A stretch of DNA of 64,000 bases from Saccharopolyspora hirsuta (lineage in GTDB: Bacteria; Actinomycetota; Actinomycetes; Mycobacteriales; Pseudonocardiaceae). The notes under the pieces were generated by a model. The model made no database searches and was not told the origin of the DNA. It was given only the letters and a program-made list of their open reading frames with translations. A program made the translations under genes and the position numbers. Every line of letters begins with the position of its first letter. Position 1 is the stretch's first letter. The stretch is from NCBI RefSeq assembly GCF_008630535.1, contig NZ_VWPH01000003.1, positions 186,001 through 250,000 of the forward strand, given 5' to 3'. Positions 27,448-36,202 of the stretch are shown here, one piece after another.

Positions 27448-28758
27448 ATGCGCCCGGCTCCCACTGCTCGCGAGCGCGGGCGCCGGAGTTCTGGGGTGGT
27501 GAGCATCGGGTTGGCACGTGCTCGTGACGGGCGGCACCTGCTGGTCGCGGCGATCGCGGTGGAGATCCTGGCGATCTGGTTCGTGCACTGGATCGACACC
27601 CGCGGCTACATCGACACCGAGATCTACCGCCTCGGCGCCCGCGCCTGGCTGCGCGGCTACGACGTGTACGGCGACGACCTCACCCCGGAGTCGCCGGACT
27701 CGGGCACCCTGCCGTTCATCTACCCGCCGTTCGCGGTGCTGCTGTTCGTGCCGCTGACCTGGCTGTCGGAGGGCGGCGCGGTCGTGGTGGTGTCCGTGCT
27801 CTCGCACCTCGCGATCCTGGTCACCGCGTACTCGCTGGCCCGCTCCTCGACCTACCTGGCGCCGCGGGCCGGGCAGGTGGCGGTGGCCACCGCGCTGCTG
27901 CTGCCGTGGTTCACGCTGATCGAGCCGACCCGGGAGACGCTCAACTACGGGCAGATCAACCTGCTGCTGATGGGGCTGGTGGCGGCCGACTGCCTGCTGC
28001 CGCGCACCCGCTGGCCGCGCGGCCTGCTGGTGGGCATCGCGGCCGCGATCAAGCTGACCCCGCTGGGGTTCCTGCTGCTGTTCCTGCTGCGCCGGGACTT
28101 CCGGGCGCTGGCCGTGACCGGCGTCACCTTCGCCGCGACCGTGCTGATCGGGCTGGTCGCCATGCCGAAGGACTCGGCGGACTGGTGGCTGGACTCGATG
28201 TTCTCCACCGGCGACTCCCTCGGCACCGTCTACGTGGGCAACATGACCCTGCGCAGCACGCTGGCCAAGCAGGAGCTGACCGGGTTCGCGCTGAACTCGC
28301 TGTGGGTGCTCGGCTCGCTGCTGCTGCTCGTGCTGGCGGTGCTCGGCATGCGGTACGCGCTGCGGGTGTCCAACGTGCCGCTGGCGCTGTGCCTGAACGC
28401 CGTGTGGGTGCTGCTGGTGTCGCCGATCTCCTGGTCGCACCACTGGGTGTGGGCCGGGCCGACGCTCGCGCTGCTGTTCGCCATGTCGCTGCGGCACCGC
28501 TGGTACGGCGTGCTGATCGCAGTGGTGCTCTGCGGGTTGACGGTGCTGATCGCGCCGCAGTGGTACCTGCCGAACACCGCGGACCGCGAGCTGGACTGGA
28601 CGTTCTCGCAGCAGGTCGTCGGCAACTCGTACACGCTGATCGGCATCGGGTTCCTGGTGGCCGCCGCGGTGGCCTGCGCCCGGTTCCGGCCCGGCGCCGT
28701 CCGCGCACCGGAGCCCGTCGACGTCCCGGCGAGCAGCGCGCCCCAGCACTTCCGCTGA
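27448..28758 (+). CDS. GT87-type (DUF2029) membrane glycosyltransferase
   Basis: This 436-residue polytopic protein with about ten hydrophobic segments resembles the GT87/DUF2029 group of polyprenyl-phosphate-dependent mannosyl- or arabinosyltransferases (PimE, AftC). A first helix is followed by DTRGYIDTEIYRLGARAWLRGYDVYG with the acidic donor motif, and LPFIYPPFAVLLF. Later come REtLNYGQINLLLMGLVAADCL and an SPISWSHHWVW motif typical of the group. It diverges from glf, so an arabinan or lipoglycan role is likely; the sugar is not determined. The start is uncertain: ATG 27448 (TACGAT -10 at 27428) or GTG 27496 with GGAG upstream. Confidence 0.8.
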   Translation: MRPAPTARERGRRSSGVVSIGLARARDGRHLLVAAIAVEILAIWFVHWIDTRGYIDTEIYRLGARAWLRGYDVYGDDLTPESPDSGTLPFIYPPFAVLLFVPLTWLSEGGAVVVVSVLSHLAILVTAYSLARSSTYLAPRAGQVAVATALLLPWFTLIEPTRETLNYGQINLLLMGLVAADCLLPRTRWPRGLLVGIAAAIKLTPLGFLLLFLLRRDFRALAVTGVTFAATVLIGLVAMPKDSADWWLDSMFSTGDSLGTVYVGNMTLRSTLAKQELTGFALNSLWVLGSLLLLVLAVLGMRYALRVSNVPLALCLNAVWVLLVSPISWSHHWVWAGPTLALLFAMSLRHRWYGVLIAVVLCGLTVLIAPQWYLPNTADRELDWTFSQQVVGNSYTLIGIGFLVAAAVACARFRPGAVRAPEPVDVPASSAPQHFR

Positions 28759-28973
28759 GATCGCGGGACCGTCCACACCCGACTTCGTTGCCCCCGCAAT
28801 TTCCCGGGTGAAAATCCCCGGGAGATCGGGGGATTCCCGGTCCACAGGGGACGGCGGGTCACCCGGAAAGAGCAGTTGACCAGCGGCTGTTCGGAGTCGC
28901 CCGCATACTCGCTTCGGCCCCCGAACCGGTTCCGGCTTCCGGCCGGTCCCCCCGCGCGGAAGCGAGGTACCGC

Positions 28974-29993
28974 ATGCGCCCACGGCTGGGTTTCCCGATC
29001 GCACTGCTGCTGGCCGCCGCGGCGCTGCCCGCGGCCAGCGCCGCCACCCCGGAGTCCAGCACGCGGATCCCGCTGCGCGACGCGCCGCTGGACCGCACCC
29101 AGACCCGCGAGGTCCGCACCCCGACCCAGTTCGACCTGGTCGGGTTCGCCTGGCGGGGTCCCGCACCGGACCAGGTCGAGGTGCGCACCCGCGGCAGCGG
29201 GGAGTGGAGCGAGTGGACCGAGCTGGAACCGGCGGCGGGCGGCAGCGAACCGCTGTGGACCGGACCCGCCGACACCGCGCAGGTGCGCGCCAGCCGCGGC
29301 GGCGCGGACGCGACCGGCGACCTCGAGCTGATCGCGATCGACCCCGGCACCCGCCCCGTCCCGACGGCGGACACGCGGATCGCCGGGGCGCCGCCGGTCG
29401 TCGGGCGCGCGCAGTGGGGCGCCGACGAGAACCTGATGACCTGGCCGCCCGAACCCACCCGGACCAAGGCCGTGATCGTGCACCACACCGCGGGCACCAA
29501 CGACTACAGCTGCGCGCAGTCCGCCGACATCGTGCGGGCCATCTACCGCTACCACGCCGTCGAGCTGAAGTGGGGCGACATCGGCTACCACGCGCTGGTC
29601 GACAAGTGCGGCACCGTCTTCGAGGGCCGGGCGGGCGGCCTGCGCGGCGACGTCGTCGGCGGGCACGCGCGCGGCTTCAACCGGGAGACCTTCGGCGTGT
29701 CGATGCTCGGCAACTACGACCGGGTGGCGCCGAGCGGCAAGGCCGTCGAGTCGGTCGCGGAGATCAGCGCCTGGAAGCTGGGCACCGCGGGCGTGCCCGC
29801 CGACGGCCGGACCGAGCTGATCGCCGAACCGGCGAACAACTCGCACCACCCGGCCGGTGCGGCGGTCGCGCTGCCGACGATCTTCGGGCACCGCGACGTG
29901 AGCAAGACGGTCTGCCCCGGTCAGCGCGGCTACGAGAAGCTCGGCCCGATCCGCGCCCGCGCGGCCGTCCTGCAGCGCGACGCCCGGCCCTGA
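28974..29993 (+). CDS. Secreted PGRP/amidase_2 N-acetylmuramoyl-L-alanine amidase
   Basis: The 339-residue protein has a signal peptide (to about residue 22, PAASAAT), an N-terminal beta domain (residues 30-130) and a peptidoglycan-recognition amidase domain. That domain opens with VVGRAQWGADE, VIVHHTAG (zinc His), GDIGYHALVDKCGTVFEGRAGG, and FGHRDVSKTVCPG with the distal zinc His and Cys. It should cut the amide bond between muramic acid and L-alanine in the wall. M. tuberculosis has a PGRP protein (Rv3811) near glf, so the gene is in its conserved neighbourhood. ATG 28974 follows GCGAGG. Confidence 0.85.
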   Translation: MRPRLGFPIALLLAAAALPAASAATPESSTRIPLRDAPLDRTQTREVRTPTQFDLVGFAWRGPAPDQVEVRTRGSGEWSEWTELEPAAGGSEPLWTGPADTAQVRASRGGADATGDLELIAIDPGTRPVPTADTRIAGAPPVVGRAQWGADENLMTWPPEPTRTKAVIVHHTAGTNDYSCAQSADIVRAIYRYHAVELKWGDIGYHALVDKCGTVFEGRAGGLRGDVVGGHARGFNRETFGVSMLGNYDRVAPSGKAVESVAEISAWKLGTAGVPADGRTELIAEPANNSHHPAGAAVALPTIFGHRDVSKTVCPGQRGYEKLGPIRARAAVLQRDARP

Positions 29994-30342
29994 GCCCTCC
30001 AACCTGGCTGACCCGCAGCCACAACGACTGGACTGCACGGCCAGGAACGACCTCCCGATCTCCAACCCCGGCGCGGCCCCTGAGCCGCCCGGCAAAGCCC
30101 GCCCGCGCTAGTCGAGGTGCCAGTTTTGCCTAAAACTGACACCCCACCAGGCCCGGAACGCGCGGTCAGTTATAGGCAAAACCGCCACGCAGACCCCCGG
30201 ACGACCTTGCCGGGCGCAGTCCCGAGCCCCACCCAACCGCACCTCAGGGGACCGTGACGCAACCCAGCCACAAGAAACCCCGAAAACGCAAGATCACCCC
30301 AGATCGCCACCACCACTGTGAATCGCGGAGAGGCGGTACAGA
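29994..30342. repeat. Gene-free stretch with family B repeat, copy B2 (about 30117-30339)
   Basis: No gene is visible. A family B repeat in reverse orientation runs from GTGCCAGTTTTGCC through GTCAGTTATAGGCAAAAC and GGGGACCGTGACGCAACC to CGCGGAGAGGCGGTAC. Its edge abuts the HAD gene stop (30343) within 3 bases. Confidence 0.75.
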
Positions 30343-31155
30343 TCACCACCAGCGGGTGAGGAGTTCGGCGACGCCGTCCTCGGAGTTGCTGGTGGTCACC
30401 TCGTCGGCGGCGGCCAGGGCCGCCGGGTGGGCGTTGCGCATCGCCACGCCGTGGCCCGCCCAGGACAGCATCGGCACGTCGTTGGGCATGTCGCCGAAGG
30501 CGATCACGTCCGCCTGCTCGACGCCGAGGTCGGCGGCCACCGCGGCCAGCCCGGTCGCCTTGTCCACGCCCGCCGCGGACAGCTCGATCAGCCCCGCCGA
30601 CGTCGAGTAGGTCAGCTGCAGCTGGGAGCCGATCACCGCACCGGCCGCCTCGGCCATCTCCGCGCTCGTCATGTGCTCGTGCAGCACCAGCAGCTTGACC
30701 GCGGGCTTGCCGGTCAGCTCGTCGACCCCGGCGACCCGGATGTCCGAGTTCGGCCACACCCGGCGGAAGTCGGCCTCGGCCAGGAACTGCTCGTGCGGCC
30801 GGTCGTGCGCGCCGTCCGTCGTCCGCTCCACCGCGAACGCGCAGCCCGGCAGCTCGTGGCGCAGCTCGCGGACCACGTCGTGCAGCTCCAGGGACTCGAT
30901 CACGTGGCTCTGCAGCACCCGGTCGGCCGCGGCGTCGTAGAGCACCGCGCCGTTCGCGCACACCGTCACCCCGGCCACCCCGAGGCCCGCCACCACCGTC
31001 GGCACCCAGCGCGGCGGTCGGCCGGTGACCAGCACGAACGGGGTTCCGGAGGCGACCACCCGCTGCACCGTCCGCGCGGTTCGCGAGCTCACCCGCTCCA
31101 TCGGGTCGAGCAGGGTTCCGTCCACGTCGGATGCCACCAGGCCGGGTTTGCGCAC
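30343..31155 (-). CDS. HAD-superfamily hydrolase, Cof type
   Basis: The 270-residue protein has the HAD nucleophile motif LVASDVDGTLLDP near the N-terminus, the motif-II threonine in FVLVTGRPPRW, and a C2-type cap. It ends in GVDKATGLAAVAADLGV with the motif-III Lys and IAFGDMPNDVPML as motif IV. It is a cytoplasmic sugar-phosphate or nucleotide phosphatase of unknown substrate. M. tuberculosis has a HAD protein, Rv3813c, in the same neighbourhood. GTG 31155 (MRKPGLVASD) was chosen over longer frames as it begins just before the catalytic strand. Confidence 0.83.
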   Translation of the reverse strand: MRKPGLVASDVDGTLLDPMERVSSRTARTVQRVVASGTPFVLVTGRPPRWVPTVVAGLGVAGVTVCANGAVLYDAAADRVLQSHVIESLELHDVVRELRHELPGCAFAVERTTDGAHDRPHEQFLAEADFRRVWPNSDIRVAGVDELTGKPAVKLLVLHEHMTSAEMAEAAGAVIGSQLQLTYSTSAGLIELSAAGVDKATGLAAVAADLGVEQADVIAFGDMPNDVPMLSWAGHGVAMRNAHPAALAAADEVTTSNSEDGVAELLTRWW

Positions 31156-31265
31156 CCCGCCATCCTGCCTCCCGGGGTGCGCGGGCCCACCACCGAGCAC
31201 CCGTCAACGCGACCCGCGCCACCCCGCATCACCTGATCGGGTCGATGTCGGTGGTGCTCGACCAG

Positions 31266-31271
31266 TACGGT
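31266..31271 (+). promoter_or_regulatory. Leaderless -10 of the LLM oxidoreductase gene
   Basis: TACGGT ends 6 bases before GTG 31278. This places the transcript start at the codon and supports that start over the ATG at 31245. Confidence 0.5.
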
Positions 31272-31277
31272 CGACAT

Positions 31278-32150
31278 GTGCGAGTTGGGATCGTGATTCT
31301 GCCGGAGCACCGTTGGTGGGCCGCCGAGCCGCTGTGGCGGATGGCCGAGGAGTACGGCTTCGCCCACGCCTGGACCTACGACCACCTGGGGTGGCGGTCC
31401 CTTGTGGACAAGTCGTGGTTCGACGCGGTGCCGACCTTGACCGCGGCCGCGATGGCCACCTCGACCATCCGGCTGGGCACCCTGGTCGCCTCGCCGAACT
31501 TCCGGCACCCGGTGCACTTCGCGCGGGAGCTCACCGCGCTCGACGACATCTCCGACGGCCGGATCACCCTCGGCGTCGGCGCGGGCGGCCTCGGCTTCGA
31601 CAGCCAGGTGCTGGGCCAGCCGGAGCTGACGCCCGGCCAGCGCGTCGACCGGTTCGCCGAGTTCCTGGAGCTGCTCGACCTGATCCTCACCCGCGACACC
31701 ACCGACTACTCCGGCACGTACTACTCGGCGGTGCAGGCCCGCAGGCACCCCGGCTGCGTGCAGCTGCCCCGCCTGCCGTTCGTGGTGGCCGCCAACGGCC
31801 CCCGCGCGATGCAGCTGGCCGCCCGCTACGGCAGCGGCTGGGTGACCACCGGCCGCGGCGCGGAGGACCAGGAGTCGTGGTGGCGGTCGGTCGCCGAGCT
31901 GTCGCTGCGGTTCGCCGAGGCGCTCGCCGAGCAGGGGCGGGATCCGGCCAAGGTGGACCGCTACCTGCAGGTCGACGCGGCGCCGGTGTTCTCGATGTCC
32001 AGTGTGGAGCACTTCCGCGACGTGGTGGGCCGCGCCGCCGAGCTCGGGTTCACCGACGTGATCACCCACTGGCCGCGCGCCGACGGCCCCTACGCGGGCA
32101 AGGAGTCAACTGTCGAGGAGATCGCTTCAGAAGTTCTCCCGGAGATCTGA
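31278..32150 (+). CDS. LLM-class F420-dependent oxidoreductase
   Basis: The 290-residue protein has a luciferase-like TIM barrel: VRVGIVILPEHRWW, HAWTYDHLGWRS, TSTIRLGTLVASPNFRHPVHFARELTALDDISDGRITLGVGAGG and PFVVAANGPRAMQLAARYGSGWV. These segments match actinobacterial F420-dependent oxidoreductases, which use reduced or oxidised deazaflavin on mostly unknown substrates. The start at GTG 31278 is backed by a -10 6 bases upstream. Neighbours (a HAD phosphatase and an XRE-cupin regulator) do not point to a substrate. Confidence 0.82.
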   Translation: MRVGIVILPEHRWWAAEPLWRMAEEYGFAHAWTYDHLGWRSLVDKSWFDAVPTLTAAAMATSTIRLGTLVASPNFRHPVHFARELTALDDISDGRITLGVGAGGLGFDSQVLGQPELTPGQRVDRFAEFLELLDLILTRDTTDYSGTYYSAVQARRHPGCVQLPRLPFVVAANGPRAMQLAARYGSGWVTTGRGAEDQESWWRSVAELSLRFAEALAEQGRDPAKVDRYLQVDAAPVFSMSSVEHFRDVVGRAAELGFTDVITHWPRADGPYAGKESTVEEIASEVLPEI

Positions 32151-32192
32151 TCTCAGGCGGCAACCCCCGCCCGCGCGGTGCGTCTCCCGGGC

Positions 32193-32306
32193 ATGGAACA
32201 CGCATTACGAGGCCGTTCCGCGCTGCACAGCCTCGGCCAGTCCGAGATCCCGGCGGACGAGTCCGGGGTAGAGATCGAGTACGTCCAGGAGCGCTGGCAG
32301 CCCTGA
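32193..32306 (+). CDS. Possible 37-residue small protein
   Basis: An ATG at 32193 opens a 37-codon frame ending with TGA just before the minus-strand regulator's stop. The peptide is charged and soluble (starts MEHALRGRSALHSLGQ, ends VEIEYVQERWQP). About 30 of 36 codons end in G or C, consistent with real coding. There is no clear ribosome binding site and no family is recognised; it may be chance. Confidence 0.3.
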   Translation: MEHALRGRSALHSLGQSEIPADESGVEIEYVQERWQP

Positions 32307-32903
32307 TCACACCTCGCCGCGGGGCGATGCGAGCAGCGTCGCCCCCACCGCCAGGAACTCCGCGGGGGCTCCGCCCAGGGCCGAAAGCCGGTGCGGGACG
32401 CGGGCGCTGAAGCTGACGCTGTCCCCGGCGCGCAGCGTCGTCGCGCCCTGCTCGAAGTCCACGTGCAGCTGGCCGCTGAGCACGTAGAGCCAGTCGTGGC
32501 CCTCGTGCTTGACCGGGCGCACGCCCTCGCTGGTCGGCGAGATCCGGTAGCGCGCGGCGTACAGGCCGGGGATCACCGCGCGCGGCGTCAGCACCTGCAG
32601 CGCCATGCCGTCGGTGTCGACCGTCGGGACCTCGTTGCCGCGCAACACCATCGCCGCCGGGCCCGGCTTGCCGTCGGTGAACAGCTGGGACAGGCCGACG
32701 TCCAGCGCGGTGGCCAGCTGCGCCAGCACGTCCAGCGACGGCGTCGCGTCGCCCTGCTCGACGTTCACCAGGTGCGCCACGTCCAGCGCCGCGCGCTCCG
32801 CGAGCTCGCCCTGGTCCAGCCCGCGCGCGACCCGCAACCGGCGGATCCGGTCGCCGAGCCCGGCGAGGGCGAGAGCACGCGCGCTACCAGGGGAGTCGGA
32901 CAC
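32307..32903 (-). CDS. XRE-family regulator with C-terminal cupin
   Basis: This 198-residue protein has an N-terminal helix-turn-helix (LGDRIRRLRVARGLDQGELAERAALDVAHLVNVEQG, about residues 17-52) and a C-terminal cupin (about 120-190: GHDWLYVLSGQLHVDFE, LRAGDSVSFSARVPHRLSAL). This class of regulator senses a small ligand through the cupin and often controls a neighbouring amino-acid or catabolic gene. GTG 32903 is chosen because TATGGT ends 7 bases upstream; an ATG at 32915 overlaps that promoter element. The nearest possible target is the LLM oxidoreductase gene, which is convergent. Confidence 0.82.
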   Translation of the reverse strand: MSDSPGSARALALAGLGDRIRRLRVARGLDQGELAERAALDVAHLVNVEQGDATPSLDVLAQLATALDVGLSQLFTDGKPGPAAMVLRGNEVPTVDTDGMALQVLTPRAVIPGLYAARYRISPTSEGVRPVKHEGHDWLYVLSGQLHVDFEQGATTLRAGDSVSFSARVPHRLSALGGAPAEFLAVGATLLASPRGEV

Positions 32904-32910
32904 GCCCACC

Positions 32911-32916
32911 ACCATA
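32911..32916 (-). promoter_or_regulatory. Leaderless -10 of the XRE-cupin gene
   Basis: TATGGT on the minus strand ends 7 bases before GTG 32903. Confidence 0.45.
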
Positions 32917-32999
32917 AGTCGGGTGCGGCGGGTTCGCCGTGATCGCGCGTGTGCCCCGGCGTTCGGCCGGGTAGTCATGGTCGGCAGGAGGTGGTGGTG

Positions 33000-33596
33000 A
33001 TGTCAGTCCGGGAGACCGTGCAGCGCCTGCTGGACGACGCGGGCACCACCTACGCCGCCGAGGCCGGGATCCAGCTGGCGAACAAGCCCGCCCCGCTGTA
33101 CCGGCTGCTGGTGCTGACGGTGCTGATGTCCGCGCGGATCAAGGCGGAGCTGGCGGTGTCGGCGGCCCGCGAGCTCGCCGAGTTCGGCACCCCGCAGAAG
33201 ATGTGCGACGCGACCTGGCAGCAGCGGGTGGACGCGCTCGACCGCGGGCACTACGTCCGCTACGACGAGAGCACGTCGACCGCGCTCGGCAAGGGCGCGC
33301 AGCTGCTCGTCGACCGGTACCACGGGGATCTGCGCCGGATGCGCGCGAAGGCCGACGGGGACCTGGACGTGCTGCGGGAACTGCTCACCGAGGTGCCGCG
33401 CATCGGACCGGTGGGCGCGGACATCTTCTGCCGCGAGGTGCAGCTGGTGTGGCCGGAGCTGCGGCCGTTCTTCGACGAGAAGGCGCTGGCCGGGGCGCGG
33501 AAGCTGGGGCTGCCGACCGCCCCGGACCGGCTCGCCGAGCACGTCGAGGGCCACGACCTGGCCCGCCTGGCGACCGCCCTCGTCCGCGCCGGGTGA
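33000..33596 (+). CDS. Endonuclease III-like HhH-GPD protein
   Basis: The 198-residue protein has the helix-hairpin-helix-GPD architecture of base-excision glycosylases: PLYRLLVLTVLMSARIKAELAVSAARELAE at the front and the hairpin VPRIGPVGADIFCREVQLVWPELRPFFDEKA. In EndoIII the hairpin contains the catalytic lysine (PGVGRKTA), which here is PRIGPVGA, and there is no C-terminal four-cysteine iron-sulfur cluster. It may therefore be a non-lyase glycosylase or a DNA-binding derivative. The ATG at 33000 follows AGGAGG. Confidence 0.65.
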   Translation: MSVRETVQRLLDDAGTTYAAEAGIQLANKPAPLYRLLVLTVLMSARIKAELAVSAARELAEFGTPQKMCDATWQQRVDALDRGHYVRYDESTSTALGKGAQLLVDRYHGDLRRMRAKADGDLDVLRELLTEVPRIGPVGADIFCREVQLVWPELRPFFDEKALAGARKLGLPTAPDRLAEHVEGHDLARLATALVRAG

Positions 33597-33601
33597 CCCC
33601 G

Positions 33602-33651
33602 CCCGCGATTTCCATTGAAATCGGACGTTCGACTTCAATGGAAATCGCGGG
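33602..33651. repeat. Family A palindrome, copy 3
   Basis: The near-perfect 50-base palindrome has arms CCCGCGATTTCCATTGAAAT and complement, with central GGACGTTCGA. It lies between the convergent EndoIII-like and serS genes and could also terminate both. Confidence 0.8.
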
Positions 33652-33661
33652 GACGACGCCC

Positions 33662-34924
33662 CTACTTGGGTTCGAGGACCTCGCGGCCGCCGAGGAACGG
33701 GCGCAGCGCCACCGGGACGCGGACCGAACCGTCGGCCTGCTGGTGGTTCTCCAGGATCGCCACGATCCAGCGGGTGGTGGCCAGCGTGCCGTTGAGGGTG
33801 GCCGCGATGCGGGTGCGGCCCTCCTCGTCGCGGTAGCGGGTGTTCAGCCGCCGCGCCTGGAACGTGGTGCAGTTCGAGGTCGAGGTCAGCTCGCGGTAGG
33901 TCTGCTGGCTGGGCACCCAGGCCTCGCAGTCGAACTTGCGGGCCGCGCTGGCGCCGAGGTCACCGGCCGCGGTGTCGATCACCCGGTACGGCACCTCGAT
34001 CTTGGCCATCATGTCCTCTTCCCAGGCCAGCAGGCGCTGGTGCTCCTCCCGCGCGTCCTCCTCGCGGCAGTAGACGAACATCTCCAGCTTGTTGAACTGG
34101 TGCACGCGGATGATGCCGCGGGTGTCCTTGCCGTAGGAGCCCGCCTCGCGGCGGAAGCAGGTCGACCAGCCCGCGTAGCGCAGCGGGCCGTCGGAGAAGT
34201 CCAGGATCTCGTCCGAGTGGTAGCCCGCCAGCGGCACCTCGGAGGTGCCGACCAGGTACAGGTCGTCGGCCTCCAACCGGTAGACCTCGGTGGAGTGCGC
34301 GCCGAGGAAGCCGGTGCCGTCCATGATCTCCGGCCGGACCAGCACCGGCGGCACGACCAGGCTGAACCCGGCGGCGGTGGCCTGCGCGGCGGCCATGTTC
34401 AGCAGTGCCAGCTCCAGCTGGGCGCCGATGCCGGTGAGGAAGTAGAACCGGGCGCCGGACACCTTCGCGCCGCGCTCCATGTCGAAGGCGCCGAGCGCGT
34501 TGCCCAGGTCGACGTGGTCCTTGATCTCGAAGTCGAACTCGCGCGGCACCCCGACGTGCTTGAGCACGGCGTAGTCGTCCTCGCCGCCCGGCGGCACGTC
34601 CGGCTCGACGATGTTCTGGACGGCCTTCTGCGCCCGCACCAGCTCCTCGTCGGCCTCCGACTGCGCGGCCTCGGCCTCCTTCACCTGCGCGGAGAGCTCC
34701 TTGGCGCGGGCCAGCAGCGCCTCGCGCTCCTCGCCCTTGGCCTTGCCCACCTTCTTGCCGAGCTGCTTCTGCTCGGCGCGCAGGTTGTCCGCGCGGGACA
34801 CCGCGGACCTGCGACGCTCGTCGGCGGACAGCAGCGCGTCCACCAGGGACGCGTCTTCACCGCGCGCACGCTGCGAAGCGCGCACGGCTTCCGGATCATC
34901 GCGTAGCGTCTTCAGGTCGATCAC
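33662..34924 (-). CDS. serS: Seryl-tRNA synthetase
   Basis: This 420-residue class II synthetase charges tRNA-Ser. The N-terminal long antiparallel coiled coil (residues about 30-110: [21 protein letters not shown] through [10 protein letters not shown]) binds the long variable arm. The catalytic core includes [18 protein letters not shown] (motif 1), the ATP-binding [23 protein letters not shown] (motif 2) and [18 protein letters not shown] (motif 3). GTG 34924 is preceded by TACGCT with an 8-base gap, so the message is nearly leaderless. M. tuberculosis serS (Rv3834c) sits beside the same next genes. Confidence 0.96.
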   Translation of the reverse strand: MIDLKTLRDDPEAVRASQRARGEDASLVDALLSADERRRSAVSRADNLRAEQKQLGKKVGKAKGEEREALLARAKELSAQVKEAEAAQSEADEELVRAQKAVQNIVEPDVPPGGEDDYAVLKHVGVPREFDFEIKDHVDLGNALGAFDMERGAKVSGARFYFLTGIGAQLELALLNMAAAQATAAGFSLVVPPVLVRPEIMDGTGFLGAHSTEVYRLEADDLYLVGTSEVPLAGYHSDEILDFSDGPLRYAGWSTCFRREAGSYGKDTRGIIRVHQFNKLEMFVYCREEDAREEHQRLLAWEEDMMAKIEVPYRVIDTAAGDLGASAARKFDCEAWVPSQQTYRELTSTSNCTTFQARRLNTRYRDEEGRTRIAATLNGTLATTRWIVAILENHQQADGSVRVPVALRPFLGGREVLEPK

Positions 34925-34972
34925 AGCTGGTCAGCGTAGTCCCCACCGGCCCGTCCCCGACGCCTGGGTGGC

Positions 34973-35019
34973 AAAAAGCGCCGAGATCGACAACCATCCG
35001 GGGGTCGTCGATCCCGGCG
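34973..35019 (-). terminator. Intrinsic terminator of the YgiB/YgiC-like operon
   Basis: The arms CGCCGAGATCGAC (34979) and GTCGATCCCGGCG (35007) pair at 12 of 13 positions. On the minus strand the stem is followed by CTTTTTG, the clearest T-tract terminator in the window. It starts 11 bases past the stop of the gene at 35030. Confidence 0.85.
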
Positions 35020-35029
35020 CGAAAACCGC

Positions 35030-36199
35030 TCAGCTGCTGCCGGGAATGCGGTGCGGGACGAAGGCCGCGCCGTCGTCGGTGATCAGGCCCGCCGTCTCGC
35101 GGATGCCGAGGCCCGCCGAGGAGTCGCCGACCACCCAGGCGCCGAGGGCGGGGCGCATGCCGTCGAACTCCGGCAGCGGGTCGAACGCCTGGTAGACGTA
35201 GCCCTCCTCGCCGTAGATGCCCGCCGTCTCGGTCTCCCAACCCGGCGCCACCACGGAGATGTTGTTGCCCTCGCGGCCCAGCCGGGGCTTGCGGACGTAC
35301 TCGGTGAGCAGGCCCGGCTGGTCCAGGAACGTCGGCAGCAGGTTCGGGTGCCCGGGGTGCATCTCCCACAGGACGGCCAGCAGCGCCTTGTTGGACAGCA
35401 GCATCTTCCACAGCGGCTCGACCCACTGGGTGGCGGGCAGCGTGCCCACCGCGTGCTTGCCGAACTCGTCGTCGACCATCCACTCCCAGGGGTAGATCTT
35501 GACGACGGAGTTCATCGGCGCTTCCTCGAGGTCGACGAAGCGCTCCAGCAGGCTGTCCCAGCCGATCTCCTCGATGGCCAGGCCGACGGTGTTCAGGCCC
35601 GCCTCCGCCGCGGTCTCCTGCAGGTAGGCGGCGGTGATGTTGTCCTCACCGGTGGTGTCGGCCGAGGACCAGGTGAAGTGCACCTCGGTGGTGGCCAGCT
35701 GGTCCTTGATCTCGGCCCAGCGCTCCACCAGCTTCTCGTGGATGGAGTTCCACTGGTCGTCGCCCTCGTGGCACTCGGTCAGCCAGTGCCACTGCACGAC
35801 CGCGGCCTCCAGCAGCGAGGTCGGGGTGTCGGCGTTGTACTCCAGCAGCTTGGCCGGGCCGGTGCCGTCGTAGCGCAGGTCGAACCGGCCGTACAGGTGC
35901 GGGTCGCCGCGCTTCCAGGACTCCGCGATGTGCGGCCACACCCACTCCGGGATGCCGAAGTCCTTGTACCGCTCGGTGGTGATCACGTGGTCCACCGCGT
36001 CCAGGCACATCGAGTGCAGCAGCTCGACGTCGGCCTCCAGGGAGAGCACCTCGTCCAGGCTGAACTCGTAGTGCGCGCCCTCGTCCCAGTAGGGCCGCGC
36101 CGAGCCGTCCGCCGCGCGGGCGGGGGTGCCGAAGACCAGCCCCAGCTCCTCGACCTTGGCCTGCCAGTCCGGCCGCCGCTCGGTTGTCCTGCGTCGCAC
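35030..36199 (-). CDS. Glutathionylspermidine-synthase-like ATP-grasp protein (YgiC/YjfC type)
   Basis: This 389-residue protein belongs to the glutathionylspermidine synthase C-terminal (GSP_synth) family of ATP-grasp ligases. It has GRFDLRYDGTGPAKLLEYNADTPTSLLEAAVVQWHWL near the N-terminal third and VKIYPWEWMVDDEFG in the middle. SNKALLAVLWEMHPGHPNLLPTF and PRLGREGNNISVV follow. It lacks the amidase half of E. coli Gss, as in YgiC/YjfC, whose substrate is unknown. The GTG at 36199 is 3 bases past the stop of a YgiB-like gene, so the two are one operon. Confidence 0.85.
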   Translation of the reverse strand: MRRRTTERRPDWQAKVEELGLVFGTPARAADGSARPYWDEGAHYEFSLDEVLSLEADVELLHSMCLDAVDHVITTERYKDFGIPEWVWPHIAESWKRGDPHLYGRFDLRYDGTGPAKLLEYNADTPTSLLEAAVVQWHWLTECHEGDDQWNSIHEKLVERWAEIKDQLATTEVHFTWSSADTTGEDNITAAYLQETAAEAGLNTVGLAIEEIGWDSLLERFVDLEEAPMNSVVKIYPWEWMVDDEFGKHAVGTLPATQWVEPLWKMLLSNKALLAVLWEMHPGHPNLLPTFLDQPGLLTEYVRKPRLGREGNNISVVAPGWETETAGIYGEEGYVYQAFDPLPEFDGMRPALGAWVVGDSSAGLGIRETAGLITDDGAAFVPHRIPGSS

Positions 36200-36202
36200 C
36201 CG

